This document shows positions 16,293 to 24,374 of a stretch of 64,000 nt of DNA, in pieces. Every line of letters starts with the position of its first letter. Within the stretch, counting starts at the first letter, position 1. Location: assembly GCF_012034175.1 (NCBI RefSeq), contig NZ_JAATEJ010000025.1:87832-151831 (forward strand), given 5' to 3'. The notes under the pieces were generated by a model that was not told the DNA's origin, did no database searches, and worked only from the letters and a program-made list of their open reading frames with translations. Both the position numbers and the translations under genes were made by a program. The DNA comes from Actinacidiphila epipremni (lineage in GTDB: Bacteria > Actinomycetota > Actinomycetes > Streptomycetales > Streptomycetaceae).

Positions 16293-17858
16293 ATGCACAG
16301 CAACGGACGCGGCGAGCACACGCCCGACCCGTACCAGGGCGTCGTCCTCCCCGCCGGGCAGCAGCCGCCGGCGGCGTACGGCGAGCACGTCCAGCCGGCC
16401 GGCGGGACCCCGTGGGGCGACCCGGCGGCGCAGCAGGGCGGCGGCGCGGCGCCCGTACCGCCGCAGGGCCCGCCCGGGTACCCGCCGCAGGCCCAGGAGG
16501 CCGCGGACGCCACGCAGATGCTGCCGCCGTACCCGGCCGCCACCCCGCCGCCGATACCGGGCCTCCCGCCGCAGGCCCCGGCCCCGGCTCCGGCCCCCGC
16601 GCACGTACCGTTCGCCGAGCAGGCGCCGCCCGCGCACGTACCCTTCGCCGCGCAGCCGCAGCAGGCACCGCAGCAGCCCCCGCAGCCGGAGCCCGCGGCC
16701 TTCGCCGACGCCACGCAGATGCTGCCGCCCTACCCCGCGGGCGGCCCGGCCCCCGTACCGCCTAGCGAGCCCGCGCCCGCCGAGGCCACGCAGGCGCTGC
16801 CGCTCTTCCAGGACGCGCAGCCCTTCGACGAGTACGGCCGCCCGCAGCAGGCCCACCCCGGGCAGCAGTACGGCGGCGGGCAGCCGTACGCCGACCCGCA
16901 GGCGTACGGCGCCGAGCAGCAGTTCGCCGCGCCCGCCGGCTACGACCAGCAGCCCGCGCCGCCGGCCGGCTACGACGAGCAGCCCCCGCCGCCGGACAGC
17001 GACTACGACCACCTCTTCCGCAACGACGTCCCGGCCCCCGAGCCGATGCGCCCGCGCATCCTCCAGCCGCACGGCGCCCAGCAGCCCCGGCCCCAGCAGC
17101 CCGGTTACGGCCAGCAGCAGTGGCAGCAGCAGGGCGGCGGCTACGCCGACGGCGGGTACGACGGCTACGAGGGCTACGACGACGGGGACGACGGCGGCCG
17201 GCGCCGGATGTCGCCCAAGGTGCTGATCGGCATCGTGGTGGCCGGCTGCGTCGTCGCCGGGCTCGTGGTCGGCGGCCTGATGAGCGGGGGCGGCGGCAAG
17301 GCCGGCGCCGACGACTCGGCCGCCAAGCCGTCCGCCCCGGCCTCCGGCAAGCCCGGCAGCAGCGCCTCGGGCGACGGCGCGTCCACCGGCGCGGCCGACG
17401 GCGCCGAGGGCCAGGCCAAGGCGCTGGACGCGCTGCTGAGCTCCAGCGGCGCCAGCCGCAGCTCGGTGGTCAACGCGGTGGAGGACATCAAGGGCTGCAA
17501 GGACCTGCAGAAGGCCGCCGCGGACCTGCGCTCGGCCGCGACCCAGCGGGACGGCCTGGTCACCCAGCTGCAGAACCTGTCGGTGGACAAGCTCCCCAAG
17601 CACGACGAGCTGACCTCGGCCCTGACCAAGGCGTGGAAGGCGTCCTCGGCCGCCGACGGCCACTACGCGGCATGGGCGGACCAGGCCGCGAACAACGGCA
17701 GCGTGTGCAAGGGCGGCCACGCCCGCTCCACCGGCGAGCAGCAGGCCGGCAACCAGCAGAGCAGCACGGCGACCACGCAGAAGAAGGCCGCCGTGAAGCT
17801 GTGGAATTCCATCGCCGCGCAGTACGGCCTCACCAAGCGGCAGTACAGCCAGCTGTGA
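16293..17858 (+). CDS. Single-pass membrane protein with Pro/Gln-rich cytoplasmic tail and repeated ATQ motifs
   Basis: A 521-residue protein. Residues 1-300 are disordered and rich in Pro, Gln, Ala and Tyr, and carry the motif ADATQMLPPYP twice (about residues 70-80 and 138-148) plus a third copy EATQALPLF (about 164). An acidic DGYEGYDDGDDGG stretch is followed by RRR and one transmembrane helix (about 309-330, PKVLIGIVVAGCVVAGLVVGG). The outside part (about 335-521) has two Cys (KGCKD and SVCKGG). The topology is inferred as N-terminus inside. The repeated Thr-Gln motif resembles sites phosphorylated by Ser/Thr kinases and read by FHA domains. ATG 16293 follows GGCGGGAG. Confidence 0.7.
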   Translation: MHSNGRGEHTPDPYQGVVLPAGQQPPAAYGEHVQPAGGTPWGDPAAQQGGGAAPVPPQGPPGYPPQAQEAADATQMLPPYPAATPPPIPGLPPQAPAPAPAPAHVPFAEQAPPAHVPFAAQPQQAPQQPPQPEPAAFADATQMLPPYPAGGPAPVPPSEPAPAEATQALPLFQDAQPFDEYGRPQQAHPGQQYGGGQPYADPQAYGAEQQFAAPAGYDQQPAPPAGYDEQPPPPDSDYDHLFRNDVPAPEPMRPRILQPHGAQQPRPQQPGYGQQQWQQQGGGYADGGYDGYEGYDDGDDGGRRRMSPKVLIGIVVAGCVVAGLVVGGLMSGGGGKAGADDSAAKPSAPASGKPGSSASGDGASTGAADGAEGQAKALDALLSSSGASRSSVVNAVEDIKGCKDLQKAAADLRSAATQRDGLVTQLQNLSVDKLPKHDELTSALTKAWKASSAADGHYAAWADQAANNGSVCKGGHARSTGEQQAGNQQSSTATTQKKAAVKLWNSIAAQYGLTKRQYSQL

Positions 17859-17986
17859 GCCGCCGCACGCAGCGGGCCGCCGACGGCCCCCACGCCTTAG
17901 CCGCCCAGGCCGCCGCTTTACGCGCCCCGGGCGCCGTTTCCCGCGCCCCAGGTGCTGCTTCCCGCGTCCCGGCCGCCCGCGCCCGC

Positions 17987-19246
17987 TTACAGGGCCCCGG
18001 TGGCTTCCTGCAGCGTGCGCGTCACGTCCACGAAGCCGCCGGTCTGCTGCACCAACTGCCCGTTGCGGACGACCTGGTAGGTGACCTTGGCGTCGCCGAG
18101 CCGGCTGTGGTCGGGCAGGTTGAGCAGGTCGGTGTCGGTCCAGCCGAGGTCCGGGGTGAGCCCGCCGGTGGACAGCGCCGTGGTGTGGTCGAAGGCCTTC
18201 TCCACCGTGGTCGCGGTCACCTTGGTGTTCTTGTCCATCGCCCGGAGCACCTTGGCGAAGACGGAGTAGGCGATCCATGTCGTCTGCACACCGGGGTCGG
18301 CGACGTCGATGCGGTCGTCGGAGAAGGCGTACTTGTCGATGACCGACTTCATCTCCGCCCACTTGGGGTCGGAGGCCGGCGGGTACCAGTCGGTGACCAG
18401 CGCGTTCTCCAGCGGGCTGTTGGCGCCGCCGGTGGCGTTGACCAGCGACTGCTGGACGCTGCCGATGACCGACGACAGCCGCACCTTGGGCGGCTTGTCG
18501 CCGAGGCGGCGCAGCGAGTCGAAGAAGGTGCTGGTGTGGTCGCCGAGCACCGCGGACACGCAGTTGCTCGCCTTGTTGTCGCCGACCGCCTGCTCGGCGA
18601 CGCCGGTGTACTCCGTCGCGTCGTCCTGGGCCCGCAGGTCGCGGGCGGGGTTGTGGCCCATCGACTTCAGGCCGTGGTTGAGGAAGTTCGGGAACTGGTC
18701 GCCGGTGATGGTGTCGGGGCGCACGAACGCCACCTTCTTGCACGCCGCGGCCAGTTGCGCGCCGCTGCCCGCGAGCAGCGCCGGCACCCCGCCGTTGACC
18801 GGGTAGGACAGCGGGCTCAGGAACTCGTCCTGCGTGATGCCGTAACCGCCGATGTACGGGATGTCGTTGGACTCCAGCGCCGTCGTGAACGACCTGCCCT
18901 GCTCGCTGTACGAGCCGACCACCGCGACCGCGTGCGCGTCGGCGGCCTGCTGCACGCACTTGGCGACGGCGACCGAGTCGTTGCGCTCGTTGCAAGTGAG
19001 CACCTTGAGCTTGCGGCCCCCCAGGCCGCCGTTGTCGTTGACGTACCGCTCGAACGCCTGGGCCATCGCGATCATGCCCGGCATGTTCGTCGCCTTGGTG
19101 TCGACCGGGGCCCATGTCATCACCACCACGGGCCCCTGGGAGTCCCCCGAGCCCCCAGGAAGCACACCGCAGCCGCTGAGCAGCGCACTTGTGGCCACCA
19201 AGGGGACGACAGCGTGGCGAACCCTGCGCATGCGCCGTTCAGTCAT
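17987..19246 (-). CDS. Solute-binding lipoprotein, branched-chain amino acid ABC type
   Basis: A 419-residue predicted lipoprotein. An N-terminal RMRRVRHAVV charged region, hydrophobic core and lipobox LLSGC place the lipidated Cys near residue 26. The mature part is a periplasmic-binding-protein type I fold (Peripla_BP_6), with MAQAFERYVNDNGGLGGRKL, AVAVVGSYSEQGRSF and IPYIGGYGITQDEF. No ABC permease or ATPase genes are adjacent, so it is an orphan receptor. The ligand is unknown. ATG 19246 has a poor ribosome site; the ATG five codons downstream is an alternative. Confidence 0.82.
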   Translation of the reverse strand: MTERRMRRVRHAVVPLVATSALLSGCGVLPGGSGDSQGPVVVMTWAPVDTKATNMPGMIAMAQAFERYVNDNGGLGGRKLKVLTCNERNDSVAVAKCVQQAADAHAVAVVGSYSEQGRSFTTALESNDIPYIGGYGITQDEFLSPLSYPVNGGVPALLAGSGAQLAAACKKVAFVRPDTITGDQFPNFLNHGLKSMGHNPARDLRAQDDATEYTGVAEQAVGDNKASNCVSAVLGDHTSTFFDSLRRLGDKPPKVRLSSVIGSVQQSLVNATGGANSPLENALVTDWYPPASDPKWAEMKSVIDKYAFSDDRIDVADPGVQTTWIAYSVFAKVLRAMDKNTKVTATTVEKAFDHTTALSTGGLTPDLGWTDTDLLNLPDHSRLGDAKVTYQVVRNGQLVQQTGGFVDVTRTLQEATGAL

Positions 19247-19415
19247 GATTACGGAAGATGCTGGTCCGCCCCCAACGTCAGGGTGATCTCAACCAAACAG
19301 GCGGTCACTTTCAGGTGAATTACGGGTGCCGTCGTTCGAGTGCGTACGATTGCCCGTCGTGCAAGGTTCCGAGAAAGCTTCCCGTCGCGGCCGTGTCTCC
19401 TCCACGATGGGAGGC

Positions 19416-19853
19416 ATGCCGCTCAACGACATGCCGTGGTGGCGCTGGCGTGCCAATGTGCGCTCGGCGCTGCACATGATCAGCGATCCGGTCTTCCAGC
19501 GTGAGGTGTGGCAGACCGGGAGCCCGGGCTACGGGGACGTCACCGACGCCGTCTACCGCCTGGTCGAGGACACCTGGCTCGACAACTGGTCCGCCGAGAA
19601 GTACGTCGGGACCGTCTTCCGCGACGCCCAGGAGGCGGCGCTGGTCGACGTCGCGGTGCTGCGGGTGCTCAAGATCCTGCACCAGGTGGGGGCGGACGCG
19701 CCCGTTGCCGCGTATCTGGACCACCCGGGCTGGCCGGACGCGGTGCACGCCGCGCGGGACGCGCACGTCCTGCTGGCCGGCGCGGACGGCGAGGACCCGG
19801 ACACCCCGCCGCGCTCGCTGGAAGTGCTGGCGATCTACACCAGGTCCGCGTGA
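19416..19853 (+). CDS. Conserved hypothetical protein (Streptomyces)
   Basis: A 145-residue soluble protein with good codon use, resembling a family I remember as conserved in Streptomyces without known function. Recognisable text is MPWWRWRANVRSALHM, GYGDVTDAVYRLVEDTWLDNWSAEKYVGTVFRD and AALVDVAVLRVLKILHQVG. It is mainly helical with no membrane segment. Start sites at 19407, 19416 and 19431 are all possible: GGGAGG lies 1 nt before 19416 and 16 nt before 19431, neither ideal. It is 45 bp upstream of purU and could be co-transcribed with it. Confidence 0.75.
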   Translation: MPLNDMPWWRWRANVRSALHMISDPVFQREVWQTGSPGYGDVTDAVYRLVEDTWLDNWSAEKYVGTVFRDAQEAALVDVAVLRVLKILHQVGADAPVAAYLDHPGWPDAVHAARDAHVLLAGADGEDPDTPPRSLEVLAIYTRSA

Positions 19854-19898
19854 CGGACAGCGCGGCGCGCCGGCGGCCGGGTGTGCGAGGCTGACCGG

Positions 19899-20777
19899 GT
19901 GAACGAACAGCCGACGCAGCAGCCCGCCGAGCCGCAGTACGTCCTCACGCTGTCCTGCCCCGACAAGCAGGGCATCGTGCACGCGGTCTCCAGCTACCTC
20001 TTCATGACCGGCTGCAACATCGTGGACAGCCAGCAGTTCGGCGACCGCGGCACCGGGCTGTTCTTCATGCGCGTCCACTTCTCCGCCGAGCCCCCGGTCA
20101 GCCTGGACAAGCTGCGGGCGAGCTTCGCGGCGGTCGCGGACGCGTACCACATGGACTGGCGCATCCACCCCTCGGCGGAGCGGATGCGGATCGTGCTCAT
20201 GGTCAGCAAGTTCGGGCACTGCCTCAACGACCTGCTCTTCCGCGCCAGCAGCGGCGCGCTGCCGGTGGAGATCGCGGCGGTCGTCTCCAACCACACCGAC
20301 TTCCGCGAGCTGTCGGCCTCCTACGGCGTGCCCTTCCTGCACATCCCCGTCACCCGCGAGACCAAGGCGGAGGCGGAGGGGCAGCTGCTGGAGCTGGTGC
20401 GCAGGGAGGGCGTGGAACTGGTCGTCCTGGCCCGCTACATGCAGGTGCTCTCCGACAACCTGTGCCGCGAGCTGTCGGGGAAGATCATCAACATCCACCA
20501 CTCCTTCCTGCCGAGCTTCAAGGGCGCCAAGCCCTACCACCAGGCGCACGACCGCGGCGTCAAGCTGATCGGCGCGACCGCGCACTATGTGACGGCCGAC
20601 CTCGACGAGGGCCCGATCATCGAGCAGGAGGTCGAGCGGGTCGGCCACGGCGTCACGCCGGAGCAGCTGGTCGCGATCGGGCGGGACGTGGAGTGCCAGG
20701 CGCTGGCGCGGGCGGTGAAGTGGCACAGCGAGCACCGCGTGCTGCTCAACGGCAGCCGCACCGTCGTCTTCGCCTGA
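19899..20777 (+). CDS. purU: Formyltetrahydrofolate deformylase
   Basis: A 292-residue enzyme hydrolysing 10-formyl-THF to THF and formate, feeding formate to purine synthesis and balancing one-carbon units. An N-terminal ACT domain (about 20-95, YVLTLSCPDKQGIVHAVSSYL) precedes a formyltransferase-fold domain (about 100-292). Catalytic-region motifs are clear: VVSNHTDF, VVLARYMQVLS, NIHHSFLPSFKGAKPYHQA, ATAHYVTADLDEGPIIEQ. GTG 19899 is preceded by GAGG at good spacing. E. coli PurU is 280 residues. The upstream small gene may be in the same transcript. Confidence 0.93.
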   Translation: MNEQPTQQPAEPQYVLTLSCPDKQGIVHAVSSYLFMTGCNIVDSQQFGDRGTGLFFMRVHFSAEPPVSLDKLRASFAAVADAYHMDWRIHPSAERMRIVLMVSKFGHCLNDLLFRASSGALPVEIAAVVSNHTDFRELSASYGVPFLHIPVTRETKAEAEGQLLELVRREGVELVVLARYMQVLSDNLCRELSGKIINIHHSFLPSFKGAKPYHQAHDRGVKLIGATAHYVTADLDEGPIIEQEVERVGHGVTPEQLVAIGRDVECQALARAVKWHSEHRVLLNGSRTVVFA

Positions 20778-20883
20778 GGCGCGGCTCAGGGCTTACGGCT
20801 CAGGGCCCATGGCTTGCGGGGCTTGCTGGGATTCGGAGCCTGCGGGCTTACGGGGGCTTACGGGGCCTGCGGTCGGCGCCGGC

Positions 20884-22281
20884 TCACAGCCGGGACAGCG
20901 ACGCCGCCGCGAACAGCGCGTCCCTGATCACCGCGCGGTCGCCCTGCTGGCCCACCGCGATCCGCTCCGGCTCGAGGTGACCGGCCGCGAGCTGGCAGAA
21001 CTCCACGCCGTCCATCGCCACCTCGGCCACCGCGTGCTCGGGCGAGGCGGTGGTGCCCGGCGAGTCCACCGGCAGGCACCAGTCGCCGCCGCCCGCGCCC
21101 TCGATCCGCAGCACCAGCGACCGCCCGGGCGCCCCGGCGTCCGCCAGCCGGGCCGGGAAGCTCGCGAGCCCCTGCCGGCGCCGCCCGGCCATCGCGCCCG
21201 GCAGCAGGTTCGCGGCGAGGTCGATGATCCGGTTGAGGTTGCGCGGCGCGGGCGGGTCGTACGGGTACGCCACCGCCTCGGCGATGTCCCACGCGTGGAT
21301 CCAGCACGCGAAGGCCCGGTCCACGAAGGCGGTACGCAGCGGCAGCGTGCGCAGGCCGTAGTCGACGCCGACCCCGGCGGCCCCGGCGCCCGCGAAGGAG
21401 ACCGTACGCAGCAGGGTGTGGCTCTGCGCGCGCCAGACGTCCCGCAGCCCGGCGGCCGGTCCCGCACCCGTACCCGCGCCCGCGCCGCCGGCCGCCGCGG
21501 CCCGCCGTGCCGCCCACAGCGCCTCGGTGCGCCGCGTCGGGTCGGCAGGCAGGTCCAGCCCGTCGGACGCCGCCGCGCCGGGGACGTCGAGGGCCGCCGC
21601 GACCAGGCCGTCCACGGCCGTCAGATGGGCGATGACCTCGCCGACGGTGGCCTTCCTGGTCACCGGGCCGTTGTCGTACCAGCGCAGCTCGACGGGCTCC
21701 TGCCAGTACGTGTCGCCGAGGTCGCGCAGCAGCGCGTCCAGCCGGGCGGCCTCGGCGTCGTACGGGCCCGCCCACTCCGGCACCGGGATACGGGCCGGGC
21801 GGCGGCCGAGGCAGCCCTCCAGCACCCGGGCGCGCAGCAGCGGGTCGAGGTCCAGGCTCTCCTCGCGGTGCAGCAGGCCGACCGCGTCGCGCAGCCGCAG
21901 CGCTTCCTCGGCGCAGGTGGCGCAGTCGGTGAGGTGGACCTCGACGGCCAGCGACTCGTCGCGCGAGCAGGCCGTGAGCGCCCAGGCGCCGAGCAGCGCC
22001 TTGAGCGTGGCGTGGTCGTACAGCGGCAGCCGCTCGGCGGGCTCCTCGAAGGTGCCGCCGGGCCGGCGACCGGCCGGTGCCGAGGGTCCTGCGGGGTGTA
22101 CGGGCTCTGCGGTGCCGTTCGGCTCCGACGGCTCCGACAGCTCGGCCGGCCCTGGCGGCGGGTCGGGGACGGCCCGCGGGATGCCGGGCTGGTCGCGCTG
22201 CTGCGGCACGCGCGGCAGCCCTTCGCCCTCACCGCCGCCGCCGTGCGTGCCGTCGCCGTTGCTGTAGGCCGGGCCGCTCAC
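20884..22281 (-). CDS. Anti-sigma factor: zinc-binding (ZAS) domain fused to maleylpyruvate isomerase-like domain
   Basis: A 465-residue protein starting by a GTGA overlap with the sigma gene stop, so the two are translationally coupled. After a disordered N-terminus (1-85) comes a zf-HC2/ZAS module: ACSRDESLAVEVHLTDCATC, with the H-x3-C-x2-C signature of zinc-binding anti-sigma factors. The rest (about 170-465) is a DinB/mycothiol-dependent maleylpyruvate-isomerase-like domain (VTRKATVGEVIAHLTAVDGL, HAWDIAEAVAYP). The role inferred is to hold the coupled sigma factor inactive. The MIP domain might sense a thiol or metal signal. Confidence 0.8.
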   Translation of the reverse strand: MSGPAYSNGDGTHGGGGEGEGLPRVPQQRDQPGIPRAVPDPPPGPAELSEPSEPNGTAEPVHPAGPSAPAGRRPGGTFEEPAERLPLYDHATLKALLGAWALTACSRDESLAVEVHLTDCATCAEEALRLRDAVGLLHREESLDLDPLLRARVLEGCLGRRPARIPVPEWAGPYDAEAARLDALLRDLGDTYWQEPVELRWYDNGPVTRKATVGEVIAHLTAVDGLVAAALDVPGAAASDGLDLPADPTRRTEALWAARRAAAAGGAGAGTGAGPAAGLRDVWRAQSHTLLRTVSFAGAGAAGVGVDYGLRTLPLRTAFVDRAFACWIHAWDIAEAVAYPYDPPAPRNLNRIIDLAANLLPGAMAGRRRQGLASFPARLADAGAPGRSLVLRIEGAGGGDWCLPVDSPGTTASPEHAVAEVAMDGVEFCQLAAGHLEPERIAVGQQGDRAVIRDALFAAASLSRL

Positions 22282-22883
22282 GGCTGTCCCCGATCGGTGC
22301 GCAGGTGCGGGCTCAGGTGCCCGGGCCCGCCGGACGGCGTGCGGGGGTCCTGGCTGTCGGCGGGGTCCATGGCGGTGGAGAGCAGTTGCAGGCCCAGCCG
22401 CAGCCGGCGGCGCGACTCGTCGGCGCTCACGCCGAGCCCGGCGGCTGCGTCGCGGTAGTCCAGCCGGTCGCGGTAGGCCAGGTCGAGGGCGTCGCGCAGC
22501 GGGGCGGGCATGGAGGTCACGATGAAGTCGGCGCGGGCGGCGGCGGTGGCCTCGCGGACCCGGGCCTCGACCTCGCCGGGCGTGGAACGTCCGCGGCCGG
22601 CGTACTGGCGCAGCCGGTGCACGGCCTGGCTCTGGGTGAGGCCGGCGATCCAGGAGCGCAGCGAGCCGTGCTTGGGGTCGTAGTCGTCCGGATTCTCCCA
22701 GACGTAGCCGAAGACCTCGCGGGTGATCAGGTCGGCGGCCTCGTCGTCGTCGAGCACCCGGTAGGCGAGGTTGTGCACGAGGGTGGCGTAGCGGTCGTAG
22801 AGCTCGCCGAGCGCGGCCTCCTCGCCGCGGGCGAGCCGCTGCTGCATCTTGCGGTCCCAGCGCGGCGGTGCGGGTGTCGCCAT
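22278..22883 (-). CDS. ECF-type RNA polymerase sigma factor
   Basis: A 201-residue sigma-70 family protein with only regions 2 and 4. Region 2 is seen in LGELYDRYATLVHNLAYRVL, TREVFGYVWENPDDYDP and GSLRSWIAGLTQSQAVHRLRQ. Region 4 is seen in LRDALDLAYRDRLDYRDAAAGLGVSADESRRRLRLGLQLL. ATG 22883 follows AAGGGGGCGG at good spacing. It precedes and overlaps its presumed anti-sigma factor by 4 bp and is divergent from an anti-sigma-antagonist gene. I recall the same neighbours at SCO4409/SCO4410. Confidence 0.87.
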   Translation of the reverse strand: MATPAPPRWDRKMQQRLARGEEAALGELYDRYATLVHNLAYRVLDDDEAADLITREVFGYVWENPDDYDPKHGSLRSWIAGLTQSQAVHRLRQYAGRGRSTPGEVEARVREATAAARADFIVTSMPAPLRDALDLAYRDRLDYRDAAAGLGVSADESRRRLRLGLQLLSTAMDPADSQDPRTPSGGPGHLSPHLRTDRGQP

Positions 22884-23116
22884 CTGCCGCCCCCTTGCCT
22901 CGTCGGCGCTGCTCGCGTGCCGTCCGTGTGCCTTCGACCGTACCCGCCGGCCACCGCGGCATGCGTGCCTTTGCGGCAACATGGCCCCTCATGTGATCGG
23001 TTCTGTCGGTCTGTTATCCGGGTGTGACCGGAAGAGGGCAGAGTTACGGCTGTGATTGGGCATAGGCTCGGTGGGATGAGACAGCTGAATCCGACGTCGA
23101 GGCGAGGAGCGGTCTG

Positions 23117-23491
23117 TTGCGCGTGACCCGGGCCGAGCGAGACGGCTGGGCGGTGGTGACGGTCACGGGCGAGATGGACCTCATCTCGTCGCCCGCGGTA
23201 CGGCAGAAGGTGCACGACGCGGTCGCCGACGGGCGGCGCGACGTGGTGCTGGACCTGGCCGGCGTGCGCTTCTGCGACTCCAGCGGGGTCGGCGTGCTGA
23301 TCGGCTCCCGGCGGCTGATGCGGTCCTGCGCGGGCCGGCTGCGGGTCGTGCTGCCCGCGGCGGACGCACCTCCGGGCCAGGGCGCCCACGTCAACCGGGT
23401 GCTCGCGGCGCTCGGCGTGCGCCGGCTGTTCGAGGTCTTCCCCGACCTGGCCGCCGCCACCGACGAGTCCGCCCAGCCGCTGAGCGCCTGA
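23117..23491 (+). CDS. STAS-domain anti-sigma factor antagonist
   Basis: A 124-residue SpoIIAA/RsbV-like protein. The STAS fold is marked by AVVTVTGEMDLISSPAVRQ and VVLDLAGVRFCDSSGVGVLIG; the second Ser of DSSG is the conserved phosphorylation site. It would bind and sequester an HATPase anti-sigma kinase when unphosphorylated. The gene starts at a TTG (23117) because GAGGAG lies 8 nt upstream; GTG 23123 would be too far away. The HATPase protein encoded 346 bp downstream is the natural partner. Confidence 0.88.
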   Translation: MRVTRAERDGWAVVTVTGEMDLISSPAVRQKVHDAVADGRRDVVLDLAGVRFCDSSGVGVLIGSRRLMRSCAGRLRVVLPAADAPPGQGAHVNRVLAALGVRRLFEVFPDLAAATDESAQPLSA

Positions 23492-23837
23492 CCGGCCACG
23501 GCGGTACGTCCGCGCGGTCCGATTACGGAGCGTCCGCGCGCAGTTGTGTCCGATGCGTGACTTGTCACGCGGTGGAGTCGGCTCCGACCTCGGGTACGCT
23601 CCATCGGGTGCGGCTGCGTCCACGGCCTTCCCGGCCTTCCCGGACCACCGCCCGGCGGGCCCGGGCGGTGGTGAGCTCCGGGTGTTCGTCGCCCGGCCCC
23701 ACGCGGCGCACAGTATGCGGCACCCGTGACCCGTTGCGCTGGAATATGACGGAAGCGCTTGTTGGAGTGACTGACGGTCGATCATGCTGTGTGCGGCGGG
23801 CATCACACACGGTGATCCCGCGCAGGCATGAGGCCCT
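23492..23837. other. Intergenic region between STAS and HATPase genes
   Basis: A 346-bp gap without a convincing gene. It contains a palindrome GCGTGAC-TT-GTCACGC at 23555-23570 and an AT-richer stretch at about 23735-23800 that probably holds the promoter of the HATPase gene. A TGTGTG/CACACA inverted repeat is seen near 23790-23815. Confidence 0.5.
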
Positions 23838-24374
23838 GTGTCCGCCGGCTCGGATGGTGTGAACGTGCAGATGCTGCAGGTGCAACTCGAGGTGGGCGCC
23901 GACCCCGCGGAAGTGGGGCGCGCGCGCCGCTGGGCGAGGTCGCGGCTGGCCGGCTCCGGCATAGGCGCCGACGAGCCGGTCGCCGAGACGCTGATCCTGC
24001 TCATCTCGGAACTGGTCACCAACGCCGTGGTCCACACCGGCTGCCCCGCGGTGCTGCGGATGCTCTTCCCGTCCGCCCCCGCCGCTCCGGTACGCGTCGA
24101 GGTCGCCGACACCAGCGAGACCCCGCCGGCCCCGCGGCACGCCCGCCGGGACGACACCGGCGGTCGCGGCCTCGAACTCGTCGACGGCCTCGCCGACCGC
24201 TGGGGCTGGCAGCCCGAGGGCGCCGGCAAGCAGATCTGGTGCGAGGTCGACCGCGCCGCGGACTGCGCCGCCGACCGGAGCGCGGACTGCGCCACCGACC
24301 GGACCGCCGGCCGGGCAGCCGAGAGCTCAGCGTGTGCCGGACGACTGGAAGGTGCGGCGGTACGCGGTCGGTGA
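23838..24374 (+). CDS. HATPase (RsbW/SpoIIAB-like) regulatory kinase
   Basis: A 178-residue GHKL ATP-binding protein. The N-box is LILLISELVTNAVVHTG, the G1-like box VRVEVADTSETPP and the G2-like segment TGGRGLELVDGLADRWGW. Such small Streptomyces proteins act as anti-sigma kinases for STAS antagonists. The last 35 residues repeat Cys/Asp/Ala/Arg motifs (RAADCAADRSADCATDRTAG) and look like a low-complexity tail. GTG 23838 was chosen; GTG 23859, GTG 23865 and ATG 23871 also fit. The 3' end overlaps the convergent AraC-type gene by 48 bp. Confidence 0.8.
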   Translation: MSAGSDGVNVQMLQVQLEVGADPAEVGRARRWARSRLAGSGIGADEPVAETLILLISELVTNAVVHTGCPAVLRMLFPSAPAAPVRVEVADTSETPPAPRHARRDDTGGRGLELVDGLADRWGWQPEGAGKQIWCEVDRAADCAADRSADCATDRTAGRAAESSACAGRLEGAAVRGR

